Below, piece after piece: positions 11,996 to 22,977 of a DNA stretch of 64,000 bases. The translations under genes were made by a program, and so were the position numbers. The notes below the pieces were generated by a model. The model was not told where the DNA came from. It saw only the letters and a list, made by a program, of their open reading frames with translations, and ran no database searches. Position 1 is the first letter of the stretch. Each line of letters opens with the position of its first letter. Origin of the DNA: Phanerodontia chrysosporium (Eukaryota > Basidiomycota > Agaricomycetes > Polyporales > Phanerochaetaceae); contig MJGA01000002.1 in the NCBI GenBank assembly GCA_001910725.1, positions 310,001 through 374,000 on the forward strand, written 5' to 3'.

Positions 11996-12712
11996 GGATG
12001 GAAGCCAAGAACAAGTGCGGTGAGGGGCTAGTATCGCACGTGCTGACGTTACGGATGCGTGTTACATCTCTTGAAGGAACTCTCCGCAAGTGAGGATAAG
12101 GTAGCCAATGGCACAGAACCTTCAGGGATTCGAAGGCGTGGGATCCACGGTCTATGGATAGGCGACGTTCGTCTATGGCAGGTGCTTCTGCAAGCGGAAG
12201 ATTGCGAGCGCGACCTGTGCGCTCCGTTGTCGCGAGGGCGTAAATGTGCATAGCCCCAGACAGACGTCACTAGAGATAGTGAGCAATGACAAACCCAGTG
12301 CAGAGCTCCAGAAGGAGTTGCGACAGAAGATTCAGGAAGAGACCAGAGACCAGAGCCAGTATCGCGCATGCGGTGCCGTCCGCGAGAACTCAGTGGAGCG
12401 CGTGGAGGATTACGGTCGTTTCGATGTCAGGAACGTAGATGCCCCACAACAGACACCTTCAGCAGCAGTCTCAAGAAGTCGCAGAGACCGGTGACGCATG
12501 TCGGAGTATGCATAGCCAGAGCAGACAGATGAGATGGCGGAGATGGAGGAAGACAACGTAGAAACCATCGAGGCCATCGTCGCCCGTGTCAGTTGAGGCT
12601 TACCATTTCAAGTCTCATCATTCCCACGATCATTTCACGAGCCGCTGAAACGCAGTTGAAGTCACGTACGCTCTACACGGCGTCCACCACATCGAGCTCG
12701 ACATTCGTGACA
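11996..12712. other. Upstream region of SET 2 and SRRM1-like gene; possible broken membrane-protein gene on minus strand
   Basis: Mostly shared promoter. On the minus strand about 12600-12050, three frames together show strongly hydrophobic coding-like segments (ACAILALVSGLFLNLL and TGFVIAHYL) interrupted by stops. This could be a small membrane-protein gene with unrecognised introns or missing bases, or chance. I could not build a consistent model. Confidence 0.2.
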
Positions 12713-14340
12713 ATGGCCGACGCTGGTAAATCACATTCCTCAGCATGCAGTGACACGTCCTGATTGTCTGCTTAGGATTTTTTAAGGCACATCTGCCGAC
12801 CAGGACCGTCGGTTTTCCGACAAGGAGCTCAAACTCCTGAAGAGCAGCAAGTTTCCTGCAGAGTATGACAAAAAAGTATGTGGCGAGGGTGTGCAAGGCT
12901 TCCGTTGGCTCACGAGCTACAGGTTGACATGCGTAAAGTCAACATGACTGTCCTAAGGCCGTGGATTGTCAACAAGATCGTCGAGCTCTTAGGCTTCGAG
13001 GATGAGTTGTTGGTCGAGTACGCTCTGGGCTTTTGGAGGATCCAGTATGTTCACTCTTGCGCCTTCTACTTCTTTCTCACTCAGCTAATCTGCTTTGTAG
13101 AATCCAGATCCAAGAAGATGCAAATATATCTAACCGGCTTTCTAAACAAGGATGCGATAACCTTCATGACAGATCTATGGAAGCTCCTTCTCGAGGCACA
13201 AGAGTCAGAAGCCGGCGTACCTCGGTCTATGGTCGAGGCAAAGAAGGAAGAAATGAGACGTATGCGAGAAAACGACACTCGCGCTCTCGAGGAGCGCGAT
13301 CGTCGGTCGCGTCTGACGAGATTCGCAGCAACGAATCCGGACGTGGACGTGGACGTGGACGGGGCAGGGGCCGTGGTAGGGGCGGCTTCGAAGACAGAGC
13401 ACCGAGAGGAAGAGATAGCGGCTGGGGTGGTCGAGGTGGTGCAGTATGTTCTCACGTCATCAAGCATTACATCCTTTCGCTGACGCATATACCCAGCGTC
13501 CGCCGCCTCGTCGACGCACACCCTCCCGTTCCCCACGCCGCAGGTCATTAAGTCCTACCCACAGCACGTCAAGCTCAAGATCTCCTGGCCTGCCCGTCGA
13601 TACCGTTCACGCTCGCCTCCCCCTCACCGCTCCCTCTCGCGCACTCCTCCAGACGAGATCGCCCTCGTGACTCTCGTTCACCCCCGCCTCGTCGTGGACC
13701 TTCTCATTCTCGCTCTCCGATCCGTCGACGGCGCAGATCACCTTCATATTCTCCCCGAGACAGGCGTGCTCGGGATTCTCGCAGCCCTCCTCCACGACGT
13801 AGACGCCCTTCACCCAGCCGTTCTCCTTCACGCTCGCGTTCAAGGTCGCCTCTTACCGTGGCTATGGGCGGCGTCGCAGCCCTAGCCGCAGCCGCTCACC
13901 GCCTAGGCGCAGACGCAGAATGAGCCCCAGTCGCAGTCGAAGCCGGACTCGCTCGCCCCGCGGCGGCCCGGGGGACCCGACAGACGGCGTGGTGGCCGTA
14001 GTCGCAGCCGTAGCAGCGAGCGTAGCAAGACTATGAGCGATGGGCCTCGGCATGCCAACGACGAAAAGATGGACGTCGATCGCAGGAGCCCTGAATTAAA
14101 GATCCGCGGTCAAGCTGAAGCTGAGAAACGAAAGGGCAAGTGGGACGAGCAGGATAAGGACGAGGTGCGTGATTCTAAGCGTCTACGCGCTCAGGCTTAT
14201 CTGATACTACGCTGAAGCCGATGGGCGACGCAGACGAGTTAGCCAGGCGAGAGAGCGAACTAAAGGAGAAGGCACTACGCAACAAGGTCGTACGGACCAG
14301 AAAAGCCAGTTCTTCGGCCCCGCAAAGCGAGTCTAAATGA
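12713..14340 (+). CDS. SRRM1-like PWI/RS splicing factor, many one-base losses
   Basis: Six exons (12713-12725, 12776-12875, 12923-13044, 13101-13443, 13497-14164, 14218-14340) encode about 458 residues. The N-terminal PWI domain, an RNA/DNA-binding helical fold of SRm160/SRRM1, is clear: SDKELKLLKSSKFPAEYDKK, VDMRKVNMTVLRPWIVNKI, ELLGFEDELLVEYALG, KMQIYLTGFLNKDAITF. It is followed by a Gly-Arg repeat (seven GR units near 13340-13390) and a long RS domain of RSRSP and SPSRSRS units. The C-terminus is conserved (DELARRESELKEKALRNKVV). Role by family: co-activator in pre-mRNA splicing and 3' processing in the nucleus. Exon lengths are short of phase by 1, 1, 2 and 4 bases in exons 2-5, so eight single-base losses are needed to explain the frame changes. 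This is the most damaged gene of the window. Confidence 0.85.
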
Positions 14341-15372
14341 TCATGGCCGCGGCGAGTTGCCTTTCTAGACTTTCTTTCGTAACAAATTGTATGCTCAATT
14401 ATCCCTCTGCATAGCTAAAATCCCCACTGCTTGCTCCTTTTGACCTACGCTGCGCCCTAGTCATGTACCATTGAGCCTTCCTGTTTCTAAATTACGCGTG
14501 CAGGCCATCTAATACAGCCCTCCTTGGACCGGAACAGGTAACATTAGAGACATGCTTCTCTCGCTTTTCGGTCTAAACTTACGCGGGAACGTCGGTTTCG
14601 GTTTGTATGGTCGCCAAACATCTTTCTCTACAACGAAGATGTTGACCAATATCCAACTCCACAACTTGCAGACATCGCTATGTGCACTGCTGTTATCTCG
14701 CAAGATTTCCAAACGCTGGAGCATTTTGATCTTCTCTGTCCGATATCGATTGACGGTGCCTGTTCGTGAAAACAGGTAGCCCCGACCCAGTCGAGAGAAT
14801 TGAACGACAATGTACCTCGCGAGGTCTACGATCGCTGACGTCCGTCAACCTCAGATCTTCCCCGCACCATTGAATAGCTCTCCGCATTGCACTGCGTGGG
14901 GTTGGTGGCAGAACCGTAGCGTTTCTTAAAAGGGCGAGATGGCGGTATGAATTCGGGTAATATGCGGTGCATGAGCTGTTGATTTTCTGCCGAACATTCA
15001 ACAAGACTTGACTTCGACGGAAGCATGACCTCACCACGCACGGTTTTGCGCGTCGGTAATGCCTCATGAACCCTTCGGAACTTGGAGTTTATCCAGGATT
15101 TTGCCCGCCGTGCCAAGCAGCCGCGGAGCGATGCCTAGCTTGTCGGGTGGAAGAAGCACGGATGAATAGCCGTGTGTCCCGAGGACTCCTTCGCCTGCCG
15201 GGATGCGCAGTGCGCATACACTTGACCGGTATGTCGAGTGATATCTCGGAGGCGATTGGGTTATTTCTGACACAGTGGCCGGCATATAAGCAGAACGGTC
15301 GAGGCGACTTCGTCCTAGTCCCCCAGGTCAGACGCCTCTCAACCCAGGCTTGCGCCAACAGGTCCCGACAAA
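14341..15372. other. Intergenic region upstream of the LPMO gene
   Basis: No gene recognised. The first 170 bases are T-rich 3'-UTR-like sequence. The last 100 bases hold a TATA-like box (15285-15290). Minus-strand open frames at 14690-15120 have no recognisable features. Confidence 0.4.
15285..15290 (+). promoter_or_regulatory. TATA-like box of the LPMO gene
   Basis: TATAAG lies 83 bases before the ATG at 15373. Motif match only. Confidence 0.45.
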
Positions 15373-16759
15373 ATGCGTCTCTCTGTCGCTTTCGCTGCTA
15401 CGCTCATCGCTGGCGCTGCCGCCCACGCTACCTTCCAGGAGATGTGGGTAAATGGCGTTGACCAAGGTATGTAACATCAAGGCAAACAACCTCACATATG
15501 ACGCTGACATATTTGTCCTTCAGGAAACTTCTGTGTTCGTCTGCCCCAGTCGAACTCTCCTGTTACTAGCGTGACCAGCACCGTAAGTTCTCGATGCTTT
15601 CAAGACCCGACTTGGCTCTAACACGTCCGCTGTACAGGATATTGCTTGCAATGCCAACGCACACCCAAGCAGCGGCGTCTGCTCCGTCATGCGTACGTAA
15701 TTTGTCGATGACCGGATGCCACAATATTGACTTTTGACGTGGACTAGCGGGTGACCAGGTCACCGTTGAGATGCACCAGCAGCCCAACGATCGCTCGTGC
15801 GCGAATGAGGCCATCGGCGTAAGCACATACGCCTTGTCATCGGTTTGGCGGTGCTAAACAGACACCTCAGGGCGATCACTACGGCCCCATCAACATCTAC
15901 ATGGCCAAGGTCGACGATGCAACCACCGCCGTTGGCTCGGATGCCAATTGGTTCAAGGTCGATGAGATGGGCCTTCCGTCGAACAACCCCGACTACTGGG
16001 CGACTGAGGTCCTAAATGACAACTGCGGTCACTTTACTTTCACCGTCCGAGCAACATTGCTCCCGGCAACTACCTCATCCGTGCTGAGGTCATTGGTATG
16101 CCCTTCCTGCGCAATCTCTAGTTCTGTTGCTGATAGTTCACAGCACTCCATGTTGCCAGCAGCATCGGTGGCGCCCAGTTCTACATGTCCTGCTTCCAGG
16201 TCAACGTCGGTGGCTCTGGCACTGCGAGCCCACCTACCGTCAAGTTCCCGGGTGCCTACAGCGCTAGCGACCCCGGTATCCTCATCAACATCTACACACA
16301 GCTTAACACCTACCAGAGTATGTCGGACAAAATTACTACGTGCTTCCCCTCTGACTATCCCCGCAGTCCCTGGCCCGAGCCCCTTCGCCATGGCCTCGCC
16401 CGCAGTCGCGAACACGCCCTGGCCGACCACCGCGACATGGAACACCGCGCTTCAGCCCTCGACCGTCCGACTACCGCTCCCGGTGGCGTTTCGAAGCCCA
16501 CGGCACCACCGAGCTCGATCACCTCGGCTACCGGCGCACACCCCAGCACTACCATCTCGAGCGCGTCGAGCGCGCCCGCGCGCCCACTGGTTCCACTGCT
16601 CAGCAATACGCCAGTGTGGCGGTCAGGGCTGGACTGGTGCCACTGTGTGCGCGTCACCCTTCAAGTGTGTTGTCCTCAACCGTAAGTACCATTCAGTGTT
16701 CCGCCAGAAGGATCCAGACTCATCGCTTCATGCTAGCGTACTACTCTCAGTGCCAATGA
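15373..16759 (+). CDS. AA9 lytic polysaccharide monooxygenase with CBM1, four one-base losses
   Basis: Secreted copper enzyme that oxidatively cleaves cellulose or related glucans. Eight exons (15373-15466, 15524-15582, 15638-15692, 15748-15818, 15871-16095, 16144-16317, 16367-16681, 16737-16759) give about 339 residues. A signal peptide ends before His18 (HATFQEMWVNG), which becomes the copper-binding first residue. The second copper His is in GGDHYGPINIYM and the axial Tyr in GAQFYMSCFQVNV. A Ser/Thr/Pro linker leads to a C-terminal CBM1 (CGGQGWTGATV, ending YYSQCQ). Frame changes at CC 16047-16048, CC 16467-16468, CCC 16583-16585 and CC 16611-16612 each need one more C; exon 5 is short by one base and exon 7 by three, exactly as predicted. 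Family and domain order are very clear. Confidence 0.93.
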
Positions 16760-17049
16760 GCGATGCTTGCTGGAAGCGCACAGGTTCGCGCGAGTGGTGC
16801 GCGGAAGCCGTTACGATAGCACGCTCAGTCTCTCGCCGCCTTGTACTCAAAATAATATCCCCATCATCCACACTATCGTGACATCCCCGCCTGCTCAGGT
16901 TCCACAGAAGGTTTAAGACAGCTGGAGAATAGGCCCACCACTCGCAATGCAACATCAAAAGCCTTGAGTACATTCAGGGTAGCATCATAGAAAGTGATAC
17001 AGACCGACTACAGACCGACTACAAGTCAGAATCATACGAACTAATCTGG
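16760..17049. other. Convergent spacer
   Basis: A 290-base tail-to-tail spacer between the LPMO and the EF-hand/zinc-finger gene. Nothing recognised. Confidence 0.5.
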
Positions 17050-20000
17050 CTACACCGCTGCGTCCCTCGGAGCCAATAAGAGTCGAGCAAGCAGAGCCTC
17101 AATACGTTCCAGACGACTGTCGAAGGAGTCCACACGGTGTTGAAGATTATGGAGCAGATCGGTGACGGAAACTTCCGTGTCCCCATTCGTGGTTTTGCTT
17201 TCGTGGGATCTGGCTGGTAGAACAGAAGTCCGTGTCTGAAGGTATGAGCTACGGACTCTGGAGCGTCTGCAGCGACTTCTGAACCTTGCTCGGTGTCGCG
17301 TGTAGCATCCGTCTGAACGTCATCGGGGGAGGCATGTTTCCCTTCGAACGAATCTGGCCATAAGTCGAAAAAGAAAGTTCAGCCTCGCGGGCTTGCGCAT
17401 CGTCCTTGTTAGCCTTGCAGCTGACGCATATATGAAGTCGCTCTAGTGCGTATCAATCAACGTTTAGGCACTAGTAGCGCAAGCACAAGGTATCACCTTT
17501 GCAGTCGACACAGCGCCAGTATGGAGCTTCGAGTTCCCTGCGACAATAATGGCACTCAGTGGTATCTTTGTCGCGCTTTACATCTGCATGGCTAGAGGAT
17601 CAGAACGACGAACGTCTGGTAAGCATGAGCCTGAGAGACATACCTATTGTGCGCATAGCTGTGAGGAGGTCTCTTGCAGATAGTAGTATGCCCCATTCTT
17701 CTTTCCGCGATGGTGGAGACCTCAGCTGATAGACCGCATGTGACGGGCATGGTTCGCATCATCCTGTCGCGAGTCGTAGGCTTGAGGAAACACTTGAGAC
17801 AAAAGGCCATAGGAATTCCGGAAGGCTTGCCCGAGTCTTCGTCTACGACAAGGCAGTCGAGACAAATACATAGTGTATTGGTGACGGCGTCAAAGCAGCT
17901 TGCGCAATCCGATGCCTAAACTTTCCTTCAGATATACGGCTGTGCTCTGAACGCGAGAGTGCATACCAATATACTGCTTGTCTCCGCCGTAACACCAAGG
18001 CAAGCTTTCGATAGAACTGTAAGTCCTGCTTGGAGCACAAGGCAACAAGTGAAGCAAGCTCATGCTCCTCCTCGGCTCCATTACTCTCCGCCAAGGTGAG
18101 GGAACATCAGGGAATGCTCCCTCTAAGCGATTGTATAGCTCAATAAAACGATGTCGGATCCTTCGTCGGTCTTTCAGGAATGGCCAAGTGAAGCGACCGA
18201 CCTTGATTCGGACGACATTCATGACGCTCTCGATTGCGAATTTCCAGAGAGCGCGAGCTTTGTTGATAGTGAGTACCTCCACGCTTGGTTCGAGATACGA
18301 GAACCGCACGGGTGCTTTGCGAAGTTCGAATCGACCTTCCACTATCGGTTGCCTAGAATAGCGTCAGGGCCGCTGGTCTCATCGCGGGTGGGCGTGCCAT
18401 AGATGCCTTCAAGGGAATCGTGAGTCGAATTGAGGGTGCCTGCGAAGCGAAGGACGGCGTCCGATGCACGCTCAACATTGTAGATAACCGCGGAGCCCCG
18501 GATGTGACCACTGATGGCAAAATCGCCCTTTCCGTCCATTCCTGAGCCAGTAATTTTACCATCGTCTCCGTTGGGGGAAGACAAGATACCATACTCCGGA
18601 GAGTAACTGCCAGCAAAGTTACCGTCGTACTGCTTTATCGAGAAGTGGCCGCTCCATACGTTGTATCGTTGTCAGCAGAAAGAGAGTCCTGAGCTGTGTA
18701 TTCGTCATAGACGTCCGCGTGGATATCGAGGTCTTGTTTGGGGTGGTATAGAGGCTCGGGAGGTTTCTCTTCTTCAATAATGACGATCTCAGGCTCCCAT
18801 ATTTTAGCGGTCCTAAAAAGATGTCTTCACGGAGCCAATGATCGTAGAAAGGCCAGTAGGAAGCTTTGAACTTGGAAGGCAGGTAGCAAGAAACATAGCG
18901 TGGTAAGCATGATTTTCTGATATGGAAAATCAAATAAAATAGTTAATAAACTGACAGCTGCATTCAGATTGTTTGCAGTCACAAGTCAAGAGAATTGCAG
19001 AAAGAATTCGCTTCAAGGCAGGCAGTCATTGGTAGAAACTCTTTGTATTTCTTCTCATAAACTAAAGAAACTGCATGAAATTCATTTTATTTAGCAGATT
19101 TTTTGTGTAGTTTTTGGATTACAAATCAGAGTTACCACGCTGTGAAATGAAGTAGTTGCTGCGAAGATATCTGACTCGTCGAATTAGCGCAATAGTAATA
19201 CTGTTGTGTATCGTTGCTCAGTACACAGGTGAAAGCTCGCAGCGCGCCATGATACTCACAATTCCATGGGAGAATTTGCGGAGCTGCTTCCGTGGATCAA
19301 GATTCTGGAGCTTTGATGTTGCTGAGATTCACCGTGCGTGAGATATGAGACGAGGGTTTCAGGTCTGGAGGACATTCTCTACATACCTGTGAAATGCTCG
19401 ACGCGGTCATGAATCGCTGACATGACTGTCTCGATGGAAGTCACGATATCGACGAGCTCGCGAGGGTTCAACGGGACTTCACGCGCATGACGGAGTACAT
19501 GCCACACCCGGAAGAGGAGGAGATAAATCAGAGGTAGCAAATTCTTAGAGAAACGGCAGTCAAGCTATGCGTAATGGGTTTGATAAGGGTAACCCCACCT
19601 TCTCAATGCGAGCAGATCCCATCACGAACTCCAGAGTATCTTGGGCATCAATGCAGTATTTGAGGGACTCTAGCTTCTTCTTCATTTTTGCCTCCTCCTC
19701 ATCTACATAGTCCCTGAAGCGATCGAACACGTCGTGTTTCCATTGGAAAATCGAGTTTTCCAAGTCGTCGTACACACCTGCAGTTATAAGGTCCGCACAG
19801 AGTATAGGATAGTGGTTGACGAGGTAGTCCACGAGAAAGAGATTGTCTGGCATCGACTTTCGCACTTGCTTGGCGAGCACACCTATTCTGCCGGAAAGAA
19901 TGGGGATACGACGAAGGTAGTAGATGAGAGTATGGGGATATCCTAGCCAGTGTGAGCTTCAAGGCAAATTGAAAGGTCCAGTCTGTGTACCTGCTGCCCA

Positions 20001-21867
20001 ATACGCCATCCACTTGATAAGACTAGAGTAAGAACAACAGATCAGTGCTTAGCGTTGCTTCGCGCACTCACTAAAGGGCAACGAACCTCCAATTCGCAGG
20101 TCGAGCACTAGAGAAGGCGTTTACCTCTGACACCGAGACGAGTGAAGATGCGTCCTCGTCAAATGCCTCGAGCAACGGCTGCATACGGGAGACAGTGATG
20201 AAATCCAAAGCCCATTCATCCTCCAATTCGGTAGGGCGCCCGGCATCAAACAAAGGCTGCTGTACAACCGTCGCTGGGAGCTGTCTGTGGCTGCGATGGC
20301 TCTGTATATCCCCTGGAGGGCTTGATGTTGACTCAGCGTATGCGCCTTGCGCCGCTCTGCATAATATTCGCGCAGACCAAGCACAAGGCTCCGAGCCTTG
20401 GTCGTGCCCTTCCAGCCCTGACGTTAAAGGCCTTAGGGGCACAATATCGCAAGCTCGAGACACAGACTCAACGTACCGACTCCTTCCAAACTTCGTATAG
20501 ATCCTAAGATATAGTCGTCCCATGAAACTGAGCCCAAGTATTTAAGCACGAGAATTACTTACCTTGTCAATGATTCGATCGTGCGGGCCTGAAGTGATGG
20601 CACCTATGACGCGATCTGATTCGCGTCTCACGATGGTCTGCATTTCTTCTTGCAAGGCCTGTTGCCAAGCATTGAACTTGCGAGTGAAGACCTCCTCGTT
20701 CTCTTGCATGGTTTCTGCGAAGGACTTGCTGAACTCGAGCACTACGTCTTTCACAACTACTTTCACATCCTCGCCTTCAGCGTCCTTGTCCCCACTCTGC
20801 TTGATCAGCTTCTGCATTAAACCTTCGTCGTTGAGCACCTTCTCAGTGCCACCCATCTGCGCAATGTCGCTGATGAGTTGACGGTCCGCAGGAGAGCGAA
20901 GCAGTTGCAAGAGATAGAGTGTATCGACGGTATCGGCGGCGGTCCCAAGATGCGAGGAGATCTTGGCCAAGGTCTCTTTCGCTTGGTGAACTCCTAGACT
21001 GGTGTATATGGCGAGATCGTCTTGTAGAGCCTGCTTATAGCCGTCAAAGATCTTCACAAAACTCTCCAGTTTTGTCTCCCATTCCAGGCTCCGCAGAAGC
21101 TTGACTAGAAGCCGATGAGTGTATTTTATTATGCGGATATAATGCAAGAGCCTTACTGAGCTTTTTCTTCTTGGCAAATCCGTCACAGAGTGTCGCATAT
21201 TTCTTGATATCGTTCGCTATGGCCTGAATACGCGCACTAATACGCGACTCCACCGTCTTTCCGTCATTCGCAGTGTCATTCGCCGCAATCGGGCGGATTC
21301 TATAGGATAAGACGTGAGCAAGCTGCCGACTAGAATGAATGGCGAAGGCAGGGCACGCACACGAGTAACACCGACAATGTGTCATTCATCTTCGCTCTTA
21401 CTAGCATGACGCGTTTATCATTCTCACGGCGGGTCATTTCGAACTTCAGAGCGGTCTTGAACGCCAGGACGACAACTAGAATATGCTCAATCAAGGGTTA
21501 CAGAATTCGCCAAACGAGTCAACTCACTCGAGACGAAGGGGTGAATTCTCGCGAGGTCCTCGAGAGCGCTAGTCAGAATGCCACTTGCGGAGACGAGCTT
21601 GTCAACTTGTGACTCGAAGAGCTGAACTGTTTGCGTGGCAATTGGTGTGACGGCCTGGATAGCGGGATCACTGTAATCCTCTTGAACTGCACTGATAATG
21701 CCTGTAAATTGTTGAGAAAGACCTCTGTGATTAGTGAAGGGCGCAGCTCACCGACAATATTTGTCTCTTTGGACGATTTCTCAACTTCGACTGCATTGAG
21801 CACTTAAGCGACGCCGAGCGTCCGCTAGACTAGCATCTACTTCATGTCCTTTCGGCATTGAAGCCAT
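17050..21867 (-). CDS. Large EF-hand and zinc-finger protein of the Agaricomycete multidomain family, frameshifted
   Basis: A gene of about 4.8 kb read from ATG 21867 to TAG 17050. In order: an N-terminal all-helical region (SGILTSALEDLARIHPFVSV; FEMTRRENDKRVMLVRAKM; ESFVKIFDGYKQAL; VHQAKETLAKISSHLG) of the kind seen before EF-hands or STAND modules in basidiomycetes. Next is a canonical EF-hand loop near 20130-20170 (DEDASSLVSVSE), then a helical block (VRKSMPDNLFLVDYLVNHYP). A beta-rich segment follows (GKITGSGMDGKGDFAISGHI). Then come two Cys-rich, probably zinc-binding clusters (CASCFDAVTNTLCICLDC with CLKC; CHYCRRELEAPYWRCVDC with CVSC), and a C-terminal coiled coil (RVDSFDSRLERIEALLARLL). 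Frame changes at GGGGG 17325-17329, GG 17241-17242 and GG 18095-18096 each need one more G; others are likely near 18660, 20270 and 21810. Function unknown; calcium and zinc binding are inferred. Exon borders are only partly resolved, and splitting into two genes near 18930-19200 cannot be excluded. Confidence 0.7.
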
Positions 21868-22977
21868 GGCGCTATGTTTTCAAGTGTCGAGAAGACTCGA
21901 GGAGGGAGAAAGCAGCACAACGCGTCGCGAGGTAGTAAACGGAAGCGGTGAGTATTTGAGTTGCACAGTACAGTGCGGCGCACTGTCTGGGAGAGCTCTG
22001 GCGCGGTCGGAAGTGTTGAAGCACCGACGCCAGAACTCGTGGCCCACTATCTTCCCAGGCTTGCACGGTACTGATGTGGGCGCCGTCATGGTTCCAGGCT
22101 CTCACTCATGCGGTGAGGAGTAAGTCGTTCCTGGAAGCCTATCACGGGCAACCCCTGGTCAGCCAACATTGTCCCAAATGCTCAAGCAGAGGGTACTCGT
22201 TTAGTCGGCAGGAGTGACAAGGAGGACGACACCTCGCCAAAGACCGCCATGATCAGCGCGGGCCAATTGGAGTGCTCCACGCCCATACGCACAGGCATAC
22301 GGAAGGTGCATAGTTGAAATTACGAGGATGATGACAGTTCTAGAGCCATCTGTCAACTAGGTACTAAAGAACGACACATTTTACTGGTCAGCGAGATGGA
22401 GCGAGAATCACAGGTACATACCACGATGTCCTGACTCTATATTCATTCTGATCCACAGACTATGACAAGTGAGTGCATTGAGTGGTAAGCAGTGAAGCCT
22501 GCTAATGTTCGTCGTCACCGTTCACGTTCAAGATCTGTAAGGCGCTAGTTCGGCTCTGAATTTCATGACTTCGTCAGATGTTGCAGTCTCTCACTTGTAC
22601 AGTACTCCAGTCTCAAACTCGATTCAAAGCACTCCGTTTTCACCTCACAGATCTCCACCATTTAACTACTCTACTTACAATCTATTCCTCCCTATCCTCT
22701 CCTCCGCCTACACCAGGACCGGCCCCACCCCTCCCACGCACATGCTGCCAGATGCTACAAATAGCTCGATGGATACAATGCTGAAACACGAACGATGACC
22801 CAAGAAGTGGTTCCGTCTAGAGCTACAGGAATGAGCAGCACAAGTGATGACACAACAACGACACCCCCGCGCGCGACGACGACTGTGCTCGGCGCGCCCC
22901 TCCTCTATCCTACACCGGCGGGACCCAGGTCCGCGCCGAAAATGTATGGCGCATGCCCCATGTGGTGGCGGGGACTT
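21868..22977. other. Intergenic region
   Basis: About 1.1 kb between the start of the EF-hand gene (-) and the end of RLI1 (-). Pyrimidine-rich stretch at 22560-22750. No gene recognised; the left part should contain the EF-hand gene promoter. Confidence 0.4.

Noticed and set aside
13335..13395. Tandem GGACGT repeat as a minisatellite
   Set aside because: It encodes the Gly-Arg repeat of the SRRM1-like protein and is short and imperfect.
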